Assembly: GCA_013396915.1 (NCBI GenBank)
Contig: VWZL01000359.1
Coordinates: 178,481-242,480 of the forward strand
Reading direction: 5' to 3'
Source of the DNA: Stercorarius parasiticus
Taxonomy: Eukaryota > Chordata > Aves > Charadriiformes > Stercorariidae
Length of the DNA: 64,000 bases
The notes under the pieces are model-generated. The model was not told where the DNA came from and made no database searches. It worked only from the letters and a program-made list of their open reading frames with translations. Positions 34,401 to 44,833 of this stretch are shown piece after piece. The first letter of the stretch is position 1; every line of letters starts with the position of its first letter. A program made the translations under genes and the position numbers.

Positions 34401-36382
34401 CCCGGTTTGCCACAGTTGGAGTCAGAACTAACGAAGAAAAGCCACCCGGGGCCTTTCTGATTTTCCTTGAAGTCGCCGCTGAACTTCCCTGGTTGGGCAG
34501 GAGCAGCAGGAGTGAGGAAGGACAAACCCAATGCTTTTGCCTCCCCCATCAGTGAGAGGGAGGAAAAAAGACAAGGGTGGGATCACAAGGGTGAAGTCGT
34601 CACTCTGCAAAAACCCAGGCTGGAGTCCTCTGTGGGTTTCAGCATGTGACACAGAGAGGAAAAACCAACACATTAAGTCCAACCAGGCTTGACAACTATA
34701 GCACAAACCCATTCCTCCTCAGATGCCAAACCAAAACTGTGGTGGGAGAGAAACTTTGCTTGCCTGGAGGTTGGGCTGGCAACACGCTCGGTACTGGCTG
34801 CCCTGCAAACTGTGTAACTGACTTATTTTCAAGATACATATTGAAAGCCTCAAAACTTCAGATTTTTATTAGGCCTGGGCAGAAAAATAATCCAGTGTAG
34901 ATGTTTCAATAATTTTGCTTTTTGCATCAGTTAGCAACAGCCTGAAGTAAAATCATGTCTTGCTACAAAGAGCCTGTTTGCAGCCTGGCATGCAGAAAAG
35001 GCCCTTGGCAAGGCTGTTGCCCCCAAATCCAGCAAAGCAAAGTCCCCTGGTGACCGTAAAATGTCCCTTGGAGATGTCCCTCAAATGTCCCTCATCCTGT
35101 CAGGAGGCCTGACATAAACGGCTGGATGCAGCCAACCCTGGAAACACTGGAGGAGAAGTAGCTACAAATCTTTGAGGTATGGAGGTTCTGGGCTACTCTT
35201 GGGCATGTAGGAGCAAGATGAGTAAAGCTGCACTGGCCACTCTCAGCCGTGGTTGATGCTGCAGCTGAGCATCTCAACACCACAGAAGTGGCTCAGAGCA
35301 AATGTCCCTGTCAGGCTGCTGTCTCCAGGACTGTGGCTCAAAGGCTGAGGAGCTCAGAGGTGTGGGGTCTTCAACATCCTAATCTGAATGCTGGGGACAC
35401 CCCCCTGGGGTGGCTGGGGATCGCTCCAGCACATGTACTGGTGACACATCAAAGCCAGTCTGGGGCCAGCCTTCATGGGCTGTCCCATGCCAGCAACGTG
35501 TATCATAAGAGGTTTTCCACAGCAGAGGCAACTGTGACGTTTCATGTCACCAATACGGGTGACCAGGTAGCTGTTGCCCCGAGCCTGGTGAGCAACAGAG
35601 GCCAAATCACACACTGGGCAAATTCTCCTCTAGAAACTCAGTCCTATAGTCACCCTAAATGGGATCTTTCCATATTCAGCTGGGGGTTTTCCACTGAAGT
35701 ATCCATACACTCTGATTTGCAGGCAGCAGAAAGCTCTGGCTGAGACACATCCATCATAAATAAGAGGTCTTTATTTTATGGCCGACCCTTCTCGTTTTAT
35801 GACTGTGAATGGTAATTGATGTCTCAAGAGATTTATTGCTTTGCCGTCACTGGTGCTGTACAGAAGCTGGGGACTCGCTCTCCCGCTGCCGTGACACCCA
35901 GCACCCCATGCTGGCACCCAGAGGTGTGCTGTGGAGTGCAAGAGCATCGGGCAAAACCAGGCTGGTTTTATTTCTCTATTCACTATTACTTCAGATTTGT
36001 AGGTGGCCTTTGTGCTGAAGTCAGAGAAGGGTTCAAGCAACATAAATTCGACTCCCAGCCTCGCCAAACGTTTCCCGTATTCTCTGCAGGGAGTTCTATA
36101 AGCTTCTAAGCTGCAAAATGGAGACAAACCCTCCCAAAACTTCACTGTCCTTAATGCTTTGGCTGATCTGCTTAGACTAGTCCCTTTGGGCCGTGAGCTG
36201 CTTCTGAAGAGGTGTTTGTACATCTGGCCCTGAATTTGCCTGAGATCTCGCTCTCCACATATGACCATATACAACAAATCAATGAATTAATAGCTCACCC
36301 CTTCTGGGCTTCATTAAGGTGAGAGGCTGCATAAAAAGCCTCTACACAGCTCAGGGTGCAGCAGCCCTCTGCCAAGCGGAGT
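31404..36382. other. GC-rich DNA without recognisable gene
   Basis: Many overlapping frames occur on both strands, the longest being 31690-32232 plus (180 codons), 31648-32184 minus (178), 35771-36277 minus (168) and 35249-35743 plus (164). They are mutual shadows with no recognisable domains. A short ATGTCCCT triplication lies at 35060-35090. No CpG-dense promoter-like island is clear. Confidence 0.5.
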
Positions 36383-36482
36383 TCATAGAATCACAGAATG
36401 GTTTGGGCTGGAAGGGACCTTAAAGATCGTGTGGTTCCAACCCCCCTGCCATGGGCAGGGACACCTCCCACTCGACCAGGTT
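36383..36482 (-). mobile_element. CR1 LINE 3' tail, short
   Basis: About 100 bp on the minus strand. It runs from TCATAGAATCACAGAATGG (reversed tail repeat) through TGGAAGGGACCTTAAAGATC and CCATGGGCAGGGACACCTCC, and ends at CACTCGACCAGG. It belongs to the same 3' UTR group as the copies at 17574 and 22199. Confidence 0.95.
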
Positions 36483-38149
36483 GAGTTTCCATCAGTCAGG
36501 CATCACAGGCAAGCAGGTAAGAGTGAAATATAGGTAAGCCAACTAGTACACTACTGGTGAAGCTGTGCTTTTATGTAGATGGAGAGAAAATTGCTTGATG
36601 ATGGTCCCAGACAACTCTGAGGAAACAGGAAGATCCTGTCAGGAACTTGGCCCTTGGAAGATCTACGATCTAAGGATCCCCGTTCAAAAATATTGCCCAG
36701 GGGGATTTGCGGCTTGTGCCCCTCGTCCTTCAGCAACTCACTGGCAGTGCCTGGTGCCGAGGGGGTCAGGGTAGCTGGGGTCAGCTAAAACTTTGTCCTC
36801 CTGTCACAAGCCGTGTCCCGAAATTGCAGCAGCTTACCCCAAGCACAGAGGAAATGGCAAGGCCGTGCTCCGGTAACCGGGAGCAGATGACAGCTCAGCT
36901 GATTTCTTTTTTTGTTTGAATTTGGGTTATGCAAATGCAGATGCTGCAGCGGCTGTTCTGTAGTCTTTAGTCAGAATACGTTTTCCGAATGTCACGTTAG
37001 TGATCTTTTTTTTTTTTGTTAGGTTGCTGATCCTCTGTATTACATTTCTCTTTAGTGCTTGTTATTTTGTGGCAAAATGCCCTGCAAAACAAGCATTTGT
37101 TCTCCTGGAGGTTGTGATCTGAACATGATCTGGCCCGTTTTATAAATATATGTTTTATGAGAATATCCACAACCTTCTGCAAAGCTGATGTGGAGAGACT
37201 TCTGGCAGTCATCAGGCTATGCGAAAAAAATCTTAAATTATTCCGTTTGGGGAATTTCAACTGAAAAGATGACACAGACTGATGCACTTCACTCAAGTGT
37301 CCTTGAAAATACTTTTCTTTCGCATCACTTTCATGTCAGGAAAGTGCTGAAAGCGCTGCTGGAAAAATTCCAGTATTCAACTTGCTCTGTCTGAGAGCTT
37401 TCCAGCAAAGATACGGGACTGCAGCAAAAGCCTCTATTTTTATTTTAATATTTGCATACAACTCCTCGTCAGAAATCGGTTCCAGATGTGCTGAGAGGCA
37501 GTAGCAAGCTTCAGAAGGTCTGTGACCAGCTCGCAAACAGGAAAACATTCCCTGGTGCAAAAAGTCCCTAAATAAATATTTTTTTCAAAAAATATTCTTT
37601 TTTTTTTTTTTCCTTCCATCAACAGAGTAGCCCCTTTTGCAGCCAGTCAAAAAGTAGGAGCAAGGTCTGGATGCTTTACCCAGTCTTTCCTACCTGGAAA
37701 TTCCTCCATGAATTCATGGGAAGAGGGGCTGGGGTACCCCGTGGGACATCTCCATGGGCTCCAGGTTTGTGGCAATGTGGGGAAAAAAATTCAGCCTCAG
37801 GTGGGTGAGATTTTCCCCAGTAGCTCCTTAGGGATGCTACAAAGCTCCTCTTTGTGTGTCAGTTTAAGGGTTTCATTGCTTCAGCCTCTGCTCATCGTTG
37901 TGTCCCTCCGGGATGCCTCTCCCAACAGGCTCTTCTCCCCCCTTCCACGCTTCAGGTTTCATTTTGTGTCATTTCTGAGCCTCACCTGAGCAAGAGAAAT
38001 GTAACAAACTTCTTTGTCTAGAAAATTATTTTAATTAGCAGTAATTTACTTAATAGTTCTCATGCGAACAATGAAAAAGATTAACGTCACGCATTGAAAA
38101 TACATTCAAGTGACAAATGTGTTTCTTTTATAAGACAACATTTGACTGC
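36483..38149. other. Single-copy DNA without recognisable gene
   Basis: Contains T runs near 37008 and 37598 (the latter followed by CCTTCCATCAACAG, acceptor-like but leading nowhere obvious). No coding or RNA gene recognised. Confidence 0.55.
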
Positions 38150-38260
38150 ACTTCACTTTCAATGGGAACTGGAAGATTAGTCTCTAGTAAATATGGTCCT
38201 GATCCAAAGCTATCTCGCTGAAGTGGGGAAACGTCTGCTCTTTCAAGTGAAGTATTAATT
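38150..38260. repeat. Apparent ancient amniote palindromic repeat
   Basis: CACTTTCAATGGGAACTGGA, GGTCCTGATCCAAAGC (38195-38210) and CGCTGAAGTGGGGAAAC occur in the order seen in a palindromic interspersed element common in turtles, crocodilians and birds. That element is built around GGCCTGATCCAAAGCCCATTG and CCATTGACTTCAATGG cores. The similarity is recalled rather than searched and I do not recall the family name. Divergence is high, as expected for an insertion older than birds. Confidence 0.4.
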
Positions 38261-39669
38261 ACTCTGACAAACGCTTAGCTTATTTGAAATCTTAATCATC
38301 TGAACTGACTTTTCCAGCAAAGTTTGGGTGACAAAGCTATGACGTGTCCAGCCCAAGGGGCCTTTCATACTAGATGTTTCCGAAGCCAAGCCACCGTGCA
38401 GAGGCTCCCCATAAGCTAAAATGTGGGCATCTTATCCTATTTTCTGTGGTGATAGTCTGGAGAACGTGCTTGGAGACGTGCTTGGGGACATTTCTGAGAG
38501 TACCACTTGTAGTAGGGGGAGCACAAAGGCAAAACCAGAGGTTGACCATTTTAGCCAACTAGTTGCATGGGTTTTTTGTCTGCTGTAGACCAAAGCAGGT
38601 ACTTAGGTGGGGTGTGCAATGATATGCCTGTGCTGATGTGCGCCGTCATATATGTATAACATATGGAGGAGTTTGTTTGTACCCATGTGAAGCATTAGCC
38701 AGGCCCAGGCTGCAGGAGGAGCTGGGTGGGATGGCAGCAGACCCCGGGGACGTGTGAGGTAGGACCGGGCCACCGGATGTGGTTTGTGCCCGCTCACCAT
38801 GGTAGCCGAGCACTTGGGGTTTTGTGGGAGGATGTAGCTCGCACACCACAAAACTGGTGTGTTTTCAAACTGGTTCCTTCCGTGAGCAGTTCCCTGGGAC
38901 GAGGAGGAGCCCAGCCCTTTAAGCGCCAACCTTAAATCCTGACAACTTGCTCTGTCCCTGCTTGAGCTCCGCTTTCTGCCGCTGCGTGGCCCTGGGCAGA
39001 GAGCCTGAAAAGCTGCATGAGGAAAGGAAAGGGCTCCTCAGAGGTTTTGTGGAAGAGGAGGAGAGCTGAAAGCAGCGCACGTTGGTCTCTGCAGCCGGGG
39101 AGGGACCACCTGCTCCAGCAGAAGGGGACAGGTTGCAGCCCACGGTCTCCATGTCTGCAAAGAATAAGGTGAGGTGAAAATGCTCCCCACAGCGTTCAGT
39201 GTGTCCCACCCCCAGCCCAATAATTCTGTGTTTATAGAGGTAGCTGCCTTAAAAATACATCTTACTGACTAATGGTAGCTAGCGATCATTAACAGCAGCG
39301 ACGACACCAATATCTGCTTGGCAGTGATATGAGTCAATGAGAACAAAATGCCGCAGTCTTGAGCGAGGACATCCCAGTTGTTTGGGCTTAACACTGCTAA
39401 GTTCAGAGCAGGACAGGAGTCATCATTATGGACAAAAATAAACCCCAGTTGTTGTTGGAAGCCTTCAGAACAAAAGCAGCCAGCGCCCTTCTCCTCTGCT
39501 GCCATCTCCCCTGAGAAGCAACGGGGAAAATGCAGACAAGTGAGATTTTATTCATTTTTAATTACTCACAATGGTGCTTCCCCTCCATCTCTCCAGGGCA
39601 CTCAGAGGGTGTCTTTGACCACCATTTTCTAATTTACCACCACATTTCTGTGAAGAAGCACACAATGTC
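38261..39669. other. Single-copy DNA without recognisable gene
   Basis: Short shadow frames at 38370-38562 and 38603-38935 occur on both strands. A weak internal duplication of ACGTGCTTGG lies near 38464-38485. Nothing identifiable otherwise. Confidence 0.5.
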
Positions 39670-39756
39670 AAGTAGGCTGTTGCCACTGCCATGGTCTCAG
39701 GTCGGAGGAGAGGCGAGATTTGCAGGGAGGGGTCATGTCTTTTATTAGACCAAACA
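39670..39756 (-). repeat. Ancient amniote repeat copy, left arm of an inverted pair
   Basis: On the minus strand this reads TTGGTCTAATAAAAGACATG, then CTCTCCTCCGACCTGAGACC and GGCAGTGGCAACAGCCTAC. The order resembles an interspersed element recalled from reptile and bird genomes: TTGGTCTAATAAAAGATATCACC, then CTTGTCTCTCTAATATCCTGGGACC, then GGCTACAACAAC. The family name is not recalled. It stands in inverted orientation to a second copy starting at 39829. Confidence 0.45.
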
Positions 39757-39828
39757 AAATTCTCAAGAAAAAACCCAGATGCACCTGTGTACCCTAAAAA
39801 TTGCTAGCTTTTTTTCTCCTGCCTGTGT

Positions 39829-39890
39829 CTGTTGGTCTAATAGAAGATATGAGCTCTCCTGACAGAGCCTGTCTCCTGATGCCAAGGGAT
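39829..39890 (+). repeat. Ancient amniote repeat copy, right arm of an inverted pair
   Basis: Reads CTGTTGGTCTAATAGAAGAT, then GAGCTCTCCTGACAGAGCC and TGTCTCCTGATGCC. The first 20 bases match the reverse complement of 39734-39753 at 18 positions, including an 11-base perfect core, TTGGTCTAATA. The two arms face away from each other across about 80 bp, so this is either two insertions or one element with terminal inverted repeats. Confidence 0.45.
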
Positions 39891-40150
39891 GTTGTCTTTG
39901 CCCTAACATTTTTGGAGAGGGTAGAAACCATGGGGTGCTTTGCCCCTGCGTTGGGCACCCATGTGCTCTGGTGGGTGCAGACCCAGAGCTCCCAAGCTGG
40001 AGGAGCCTCCCTGCCGTGCAAAGCAGCCCCTTGTATGGCCAGACGCATTACTGGGGTGCACTGAGCTGCCTGGTTGGCTAAACATCTCCAAGCTCCTTCC
40101 AGCATGTAGAGACAGACTCCGGAGCAATGAAGCACCATAGGTATTTAGCG

Positions 40151-40650
40151 ATTGAGCCCTCAGCACAAGAAGGACATGGACCTGTTGGAGCAGGTCCAGA
40201 GGAGGGCTACACAGGTGATCAAAGGGCTGGAGCACCTATGCCATGAGGACAGGCTGAGAGAGTTGGGGTTGTTCAGCCTGGAGAAGAGAAGGCTCCAGGG
40301 AGACCTTATAGCGGCCTTCCAGGACCTGAAGGGGGCCTACAGAAAAGCTGGGGAGGGGCTGTTTGCAAGGGCATGTAGCAATAGGACGAGGGGCAATGGT
40401 TTTAAACTAGAGCAGGGTAGGTTTAGATTAGACATCAGGAAGAAGTTCTGTACAATGAGGGCGGTGAGACACTGGAACAGGTTGCCCAGAGAGGTGATGG
40501 AGGCCCCATCGCTGGAGACATTCAAGGCCAGGCTTGATGAGGCTCTGAGCAACCTGATCTAGTTGAAGATGTCCCTGCTTACTGCAGGGGGGTTGGACTG
40601 GATGACCTTTAGAGGTCCCCTCCAACCCAACACATTCTATGATTCTATGA
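40151..40650 (+). mobile_element. CR1 LINE 3' end with open ORF2 C-terminus
   Basis: Plus-strand copy of 500 bp, truncated just inside the ORF2 segment that encodes [11 protein letters not shown]. It runs without indels through the ORF2 stop (TAG at 40560-40562), the 3' UTR GATGTCCCTGCTTACTGCAG and GGATGACCTTTAGAGGTCCC, and the tail ACATTCTATGATTCTATGAT. Frame preservation and low visible divergence make it one of the younger insertions. It shares its 3' UTR type with the copies at 25729 and 47264. Confidence 0.97.
40152..40562 (+). pseudogene. CR1 ORF2 C-terminal fragment, frame intact
   Basis: 136 codons of the CR1 ORF2 C-terminus ending at the family's normal stop. Visible segments in order are [16 protein letters not shown] (residues 6-21), [15 protein letters not shown] (about 35-49), [16 protein letters not shown] (about 51-66), [20 protein letters not shown] (about 79-98), [10 protein letters not shown] (about 105-114) and LDEALSNLI at the end. 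The polymerase catalytic motifs, the endonuclease and any start codon are missing because of 5' truncation, so it encodes no enzyme. Without an upstream promoter there is no reason to think it is translated. Confidence 0.95.
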
Positions 40651-43401
40651 TGTGTTGTGGGAAACACACGACCAGCCAGTTGCCTTCATCCCCACCGTCC
40701 AGCCACACTGGCTAAAAGGGACCCAAGACAGGCAGGTCCCAAGTGCGATGTCGGGCTGGAAAAGCGCTGGGTACACAGCCTGGTTTAAGTGCAGAGGACA
40801 AGCCCCGCAGGGTGCTGTGGTTTTTCCACCCCGAGACTATCCTGCGTTGTGTAGCGCAGGCCAAGCTGGCCCCTGGTGAGCTCAGGCCGGGGTTTCCTTG
40901 CCAGGGTGCCCCTCGGCCAGCGAGGGGCTTCTGCAACACCAGAGCTCCCCACGAGGCAGGTGGCTGCTCGCTGCCTTGGGCAGAGGGACTGCCGGTGAGG
41001 AGCAGACGGGTGCAGGGGACATGAGGGATGGGACAGTATCTCACCTCGCACTTTCCGGACCCCTGGGAGCCCAGAAAGTGCTGGTATGTGATGATGAAGA
41101 GGAGAGTCTTTTCTCCTCCTGCCCCAGGGGCAAATGATGCCGGCTCAGCCAGAGAGCGCAGCAAGCAGTGACAGACTGTGGGGCGGCCGCTGCTGAAGAT
41201 GCTGGTTTCCTTGTGCCAGAATTAAATGGCTCACCTTCAGAAGAAGCCTGCTGCAGTTTCTGACTGATTTCAATTCTGCAGAAGTATCAAAAGAGGGAAA
41301 ACAGGGAAAAAACAGGGAAAGAGTTTTCTTGCTCTTCTATGCAGATTGCTCTTTGCTGCACCAGCTCCCCCCAGGCTCTCTTCCCTCCAGCGCAGCCGCC
41401 TGGGTCCCCGGCCAGGCGGTGGAGGACACCGGCCTCAACACGGCTTCTTTGTGCGTCCAGTTTTCACACCCGTGTGTGAGGACTTTCCTTTGGTCACCTG
41501 TAGCATTGTTCAGCCTCGGGGCTCTGACTCAGTATTTCATAAAAATTATGCCAATGCCAGGTCCCCGAATAGTCTGAGCTGTGGAAACGCCTTTGGTTAT
41601 TCCTGTTAATTCGTGATATCTGCCCCAGTCCCAAATCGCAAGAAACGTGAGGGAACGGCAGAGCTCTGCTAGGCAGAAAGAGATGGATTTATCTTTTTTT
41701 TTTCAACCTGAAAGGGAAAAGCCAGCGTCAGCAACCCTGGAAGGAGAGGCACGCCAAGGATGAGGACAAGCGCTGGCAGGGACCACGGGTGGCCTTGGCA
41801 AACCACCCTGCAGCGAAACCCAAGTGCCGGGGCTCTGCTTTCACCTGGGGATCGCTCACTCTCCCGCTGTGTCTGGGGGGGAGCCCCACAGCACCCCACG
41901 TCCCCCACAGCCTCGCCACCTGAGGTTTATGGTTTTTTTTCCTTTTCGCCTGCTAAAAAGTGACGCACGCAGCCAAGAACGCCCCGAGCCTGTCCCCTTT
42001 TGGCCAGGGGATATTTTTGGAGGTGGATTAGGTTCTGGGGGGGTGCTTCTTTAGTTGGGTTTTACTTGTCTCACACTGGGTCTAGGGGTAAAACAGATAC
42101 CAGTGGCTCATTTTCCTGGCAGTGGAGGGTCTGGCAGAGATCAGCCTGTGCTGGGAGGCACGGTTTAGTCTGCTCTCCTCTCCCTGGGCAAACGGCGTCT
42201 CTGCTGAAAGGAGGCCATGTCTGCAGGGCTGGCATGTGCCAGGTGCTCTATACTGGAGGATGACTCTGCTCTGGAGGTCCTGAGAGCAGCACTAAAACCA
42301 CCAGCACTTGGGCAGTCAGTCAGGAGATGCGGCTCCTTCAGTAGCCCCCGATCCCAGCCAGGAGATGTTCCTGTGGATCCTGCCCTCCAGATAGAGTTAT
42401 TTTTAGGAGCCACAATCTGGGCTGAGCTTCAGAGGGGTAAAATGAGCATGACTGAAGGTGAGTCACCCTCTCCGAGAGCGTGACACCCAGTTTCTGCACC
42501 CATGGCCACTGCCCCTTGCTGTGGGTGGTGCTACTTGGTGCCCGGGGTGGACCTGAAGCCCCCCACTAGCCCTGGGCAGGTGTCTGTGAGCCACACCAGC
42601 CACACAGCCCTTGGAGACACTGCTTCGGGTTGGGAGGCCACAGATGCAGCGGTCGCTCACCCTGATGGCGAGGACTCAGACCAGCCAAGGGCACGAGCAA
42701 AGGGAGCAGCAACAGAGCTGAGATCAGGGCTACACACCCAACATCAGGGCGGACACCCCTTCAGGGTCTGATGCTGCATCAACACCATCAGAGCACAGCA
42801 CAAAACAGGTTGCAACGTCAAAAAAAACCCCAACCAGCCAGCTGAGGCAGAAGATCCATATTCCTCCTGAGAGCCCAAAAGACAGAACGAGCCCAATGTG
42901 GCAATCCCATTTTCAGGCTCTGGAGGAAATGCACATCTGGACAGCTGAGCCCTCGCGAAGCACCAACAGCCTGGGCAGGTGCCTTCAGCTGGTATGGTTG
43001 GGATTAAAAGGAAAACTGAAGTCCTTTGGGCCTCTCTACAAGAAAATAATGAGGGTGCTCAAGGTGACTACAAAGCAGCTGGGCAACAGCAATAGCACAA
43101 GAGTAATTCTTTAGAGACAAGGGAGAGAAAGAAGCGAAGAAAAATTGGCAATGATGGCGAACACTATTGGTAGAGCATCTGGACAAAGCAAAGCAGAAGT
43201 CAGAGGGGGCTCAGGACAGAGGGGGCAGCTGCTGCTTTTGCTCAGCTGTGATTTTTTGTGTCTCTGCAGTCTCTGAAGCCAACCCAGGCCGCTGGCCTCA
43301 GCTGTCAAGGACCATAAGCCCAGCTCTGAGTGTGAACCAGCTGTGGAAAGCAGAGGCTGAAGGCAAAAGGTTCAGAGGAGGCTGAGTGACTGCTCTCAGG
43401 C

Positions 43402-43420
43402 CACACACACACACACACAC
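43402..43420. repeat. CA dinucleotide microsatellite
   Basis: Nine and a half perfect CA units. Directly visible. Confidence 0.95.
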
Positions 43421-43500
43421 TCTTCCCGTGTGTGGTCCACAGCACCTTGTGCCCAGAGGCGGGAGGCTTTATGGATGCATGTAGCTTGCACGGGTCCCAC

Positions 43501-43566
43501 CAGACCCAGGTGGGTGCCGAGCCTCTCCCGTGCCAGACCCAGATGGGTGCCGAGCCTCTCCTGTGC
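43501..43566. repeat. 33-bp tandem duplication, two copies
   Basis: Unit 1 is 43501-43533 and unit 2 is 43534-43566. Both start CAGACCCAG and contain GTGCCGAGCCTCTC; they differ at only two positions (G/A at the tenth base and C/T near the end). The unit is a multiple of three, so overlapping frames show an 11-residue repeat, but no gene is supported here. Confidence 0.93.
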
Positions 43567-44564
43567 CAGCAGCACGGTGCTCCAGGGGTGTGGAAATGGG
43601 GGGAGCTGCGGACGGAGACATTCCCCGGCGCAGCAGTGTGGAAACAGCAGGCAGGGCCCCCCCAGTGGGCAGCTGCCCACGAGCCAACCCTGCACAAGGC
43701 CCCTCTCCCATTGCTTTGGGCAAACAGGTCTGAGTCTGTGTGCAGCGTCCCCAGGGACAGCAGGTCACATGCCCCTTGTGCCCAGCGGACAAAGTATATG
43801 AGTCCTCCGGCTAATTCATCAGCGCACAGTCAAATGGTGATGGCACACCCCCATCCGGGCTGCCTAGGACCTGCTGAGGTGTCCTGGGATGACCGGGCCG
43901 GCCATGAGTAAGCCCCAGCTGGCAGCTGCAGACGTGCTGGCCGCCTGCCGGGGCGCAGCGTGTCCTGCCCCTCTGCCAGGCCCACGGCTCGCTCCAGCAG
44001 CCAATGCCTCAGCGAAGCTGAGATGACACAGCAGAAAGAGCAGCTTTCACTCCTCTCCTTCCCCTGCGGGAAGGCACCTGTCAGCTGAAGGAAGCACCAA
44101 CCTGGATGTTCAGCTGCGTGGCCGGACAGACCAGGGCCCTGCTGCGGGCACCGATGGGCAGAGGTCCCCTAGAGCTTTCCTGATCCACACCAACCACCAC
44201 GTCAGTGCTAGGGGATGTAAATGAACCAGAAACATCTACAGACCAGGCGCCCACAAGCTATGCAGCAATTTCTGCCTGAGGATGACTAATGCTTGAGCCA
44301 TCGCCATGGCCCTAATTAGCAAATGGGAAAGCAAATCTGCATAGTGCATTTAGGCAAACCCCCAAGTCATTTCAATGAATCCACACATCTGCAGCTTCTT
44401 CAGAAGCTCTCAGGGAATGGGTGCTTTTATTATGTGCAGACAGGTACAGACATTAAAACAGATGGAAGCACGAGGTCTGCAGCCATGCAGGAGGACAGGG
44501 GAATGAAGTGGTTTGCTGCATCTTGCAATCTGAGACATCCTTTGCAGTCGTCTTTCCCAGGTGT

Positions 44565-44833
44565 GAAGGACAAGAGGAAACAGCCTCAAGATGCGCCAGG
44601 GGAGGTTTAGATTGGATATTAGGAAAAATTTTTACATTGAAAGGGCTATTAAGCATTGGAACAGGCTGCCCAGGGAAGTGGTTGAGGCGCCATCCCTGCA
44701 GGTATTTAAAAGATGGGTAGACATTAGTACTTAGAGATATGGTTTACTGATGGTTTTTGTCAGAGTTAGGTTGATGGTTGGACTAGATGATCTCAAAGGT
44801 CCCTTACAACCTAGGCAATTCTATGATTCTATG
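44565..44833 (+). mobile_element. CR1 LINE 3' end, older subfamily
   Basis: Plus-strand copy of about 269 bp starting near GGACAAGAGGAAACAGCC. It continues GCGCCAGGGGAGGTTTAGAT, AGCATTGGAACAGGCTGCCC and GGTATTTAAAAGATGGGTAG. The 3' UTR with ACTTAGAGATATGGTTTACTG and GGTTGGACTAGATGATCTCA is a third type. It ends CAATTCTATGATTCTATGAC. The length and wording between ORF2 end and tail differ from the other copies, and divergence is greater. Confidence 0.94.

Larger units (their letters stand above)
40651..44564. other. GC-rich DNA without recognisable gene
   Basis: Among the most GC-rich parts of the window, with many overlapping 60-159 codon frames that shadow one another (for example 40712-41164 minus and 43432-43911 plus). 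No domain is recognised. A T-run at 41693-41703, a CA microsatellite and a 33-bp tandem duplication are present. Local CpG density at 41340-41480 is raised but no promoter is evident. Confidence 0.5.

Noticed and set aside
35249..35743. 164-codon plus-strand frame
   Set aside because: No recognisable motif, low-complexity composition, opposite-strand frame also open; more likely chance.
36001..36075. tRNA-like B-box (ATTCGACTCC) near 36046
   Set aside because: The flanking bases cannot form a T-arm stem and no A-box lies at the proper distance.
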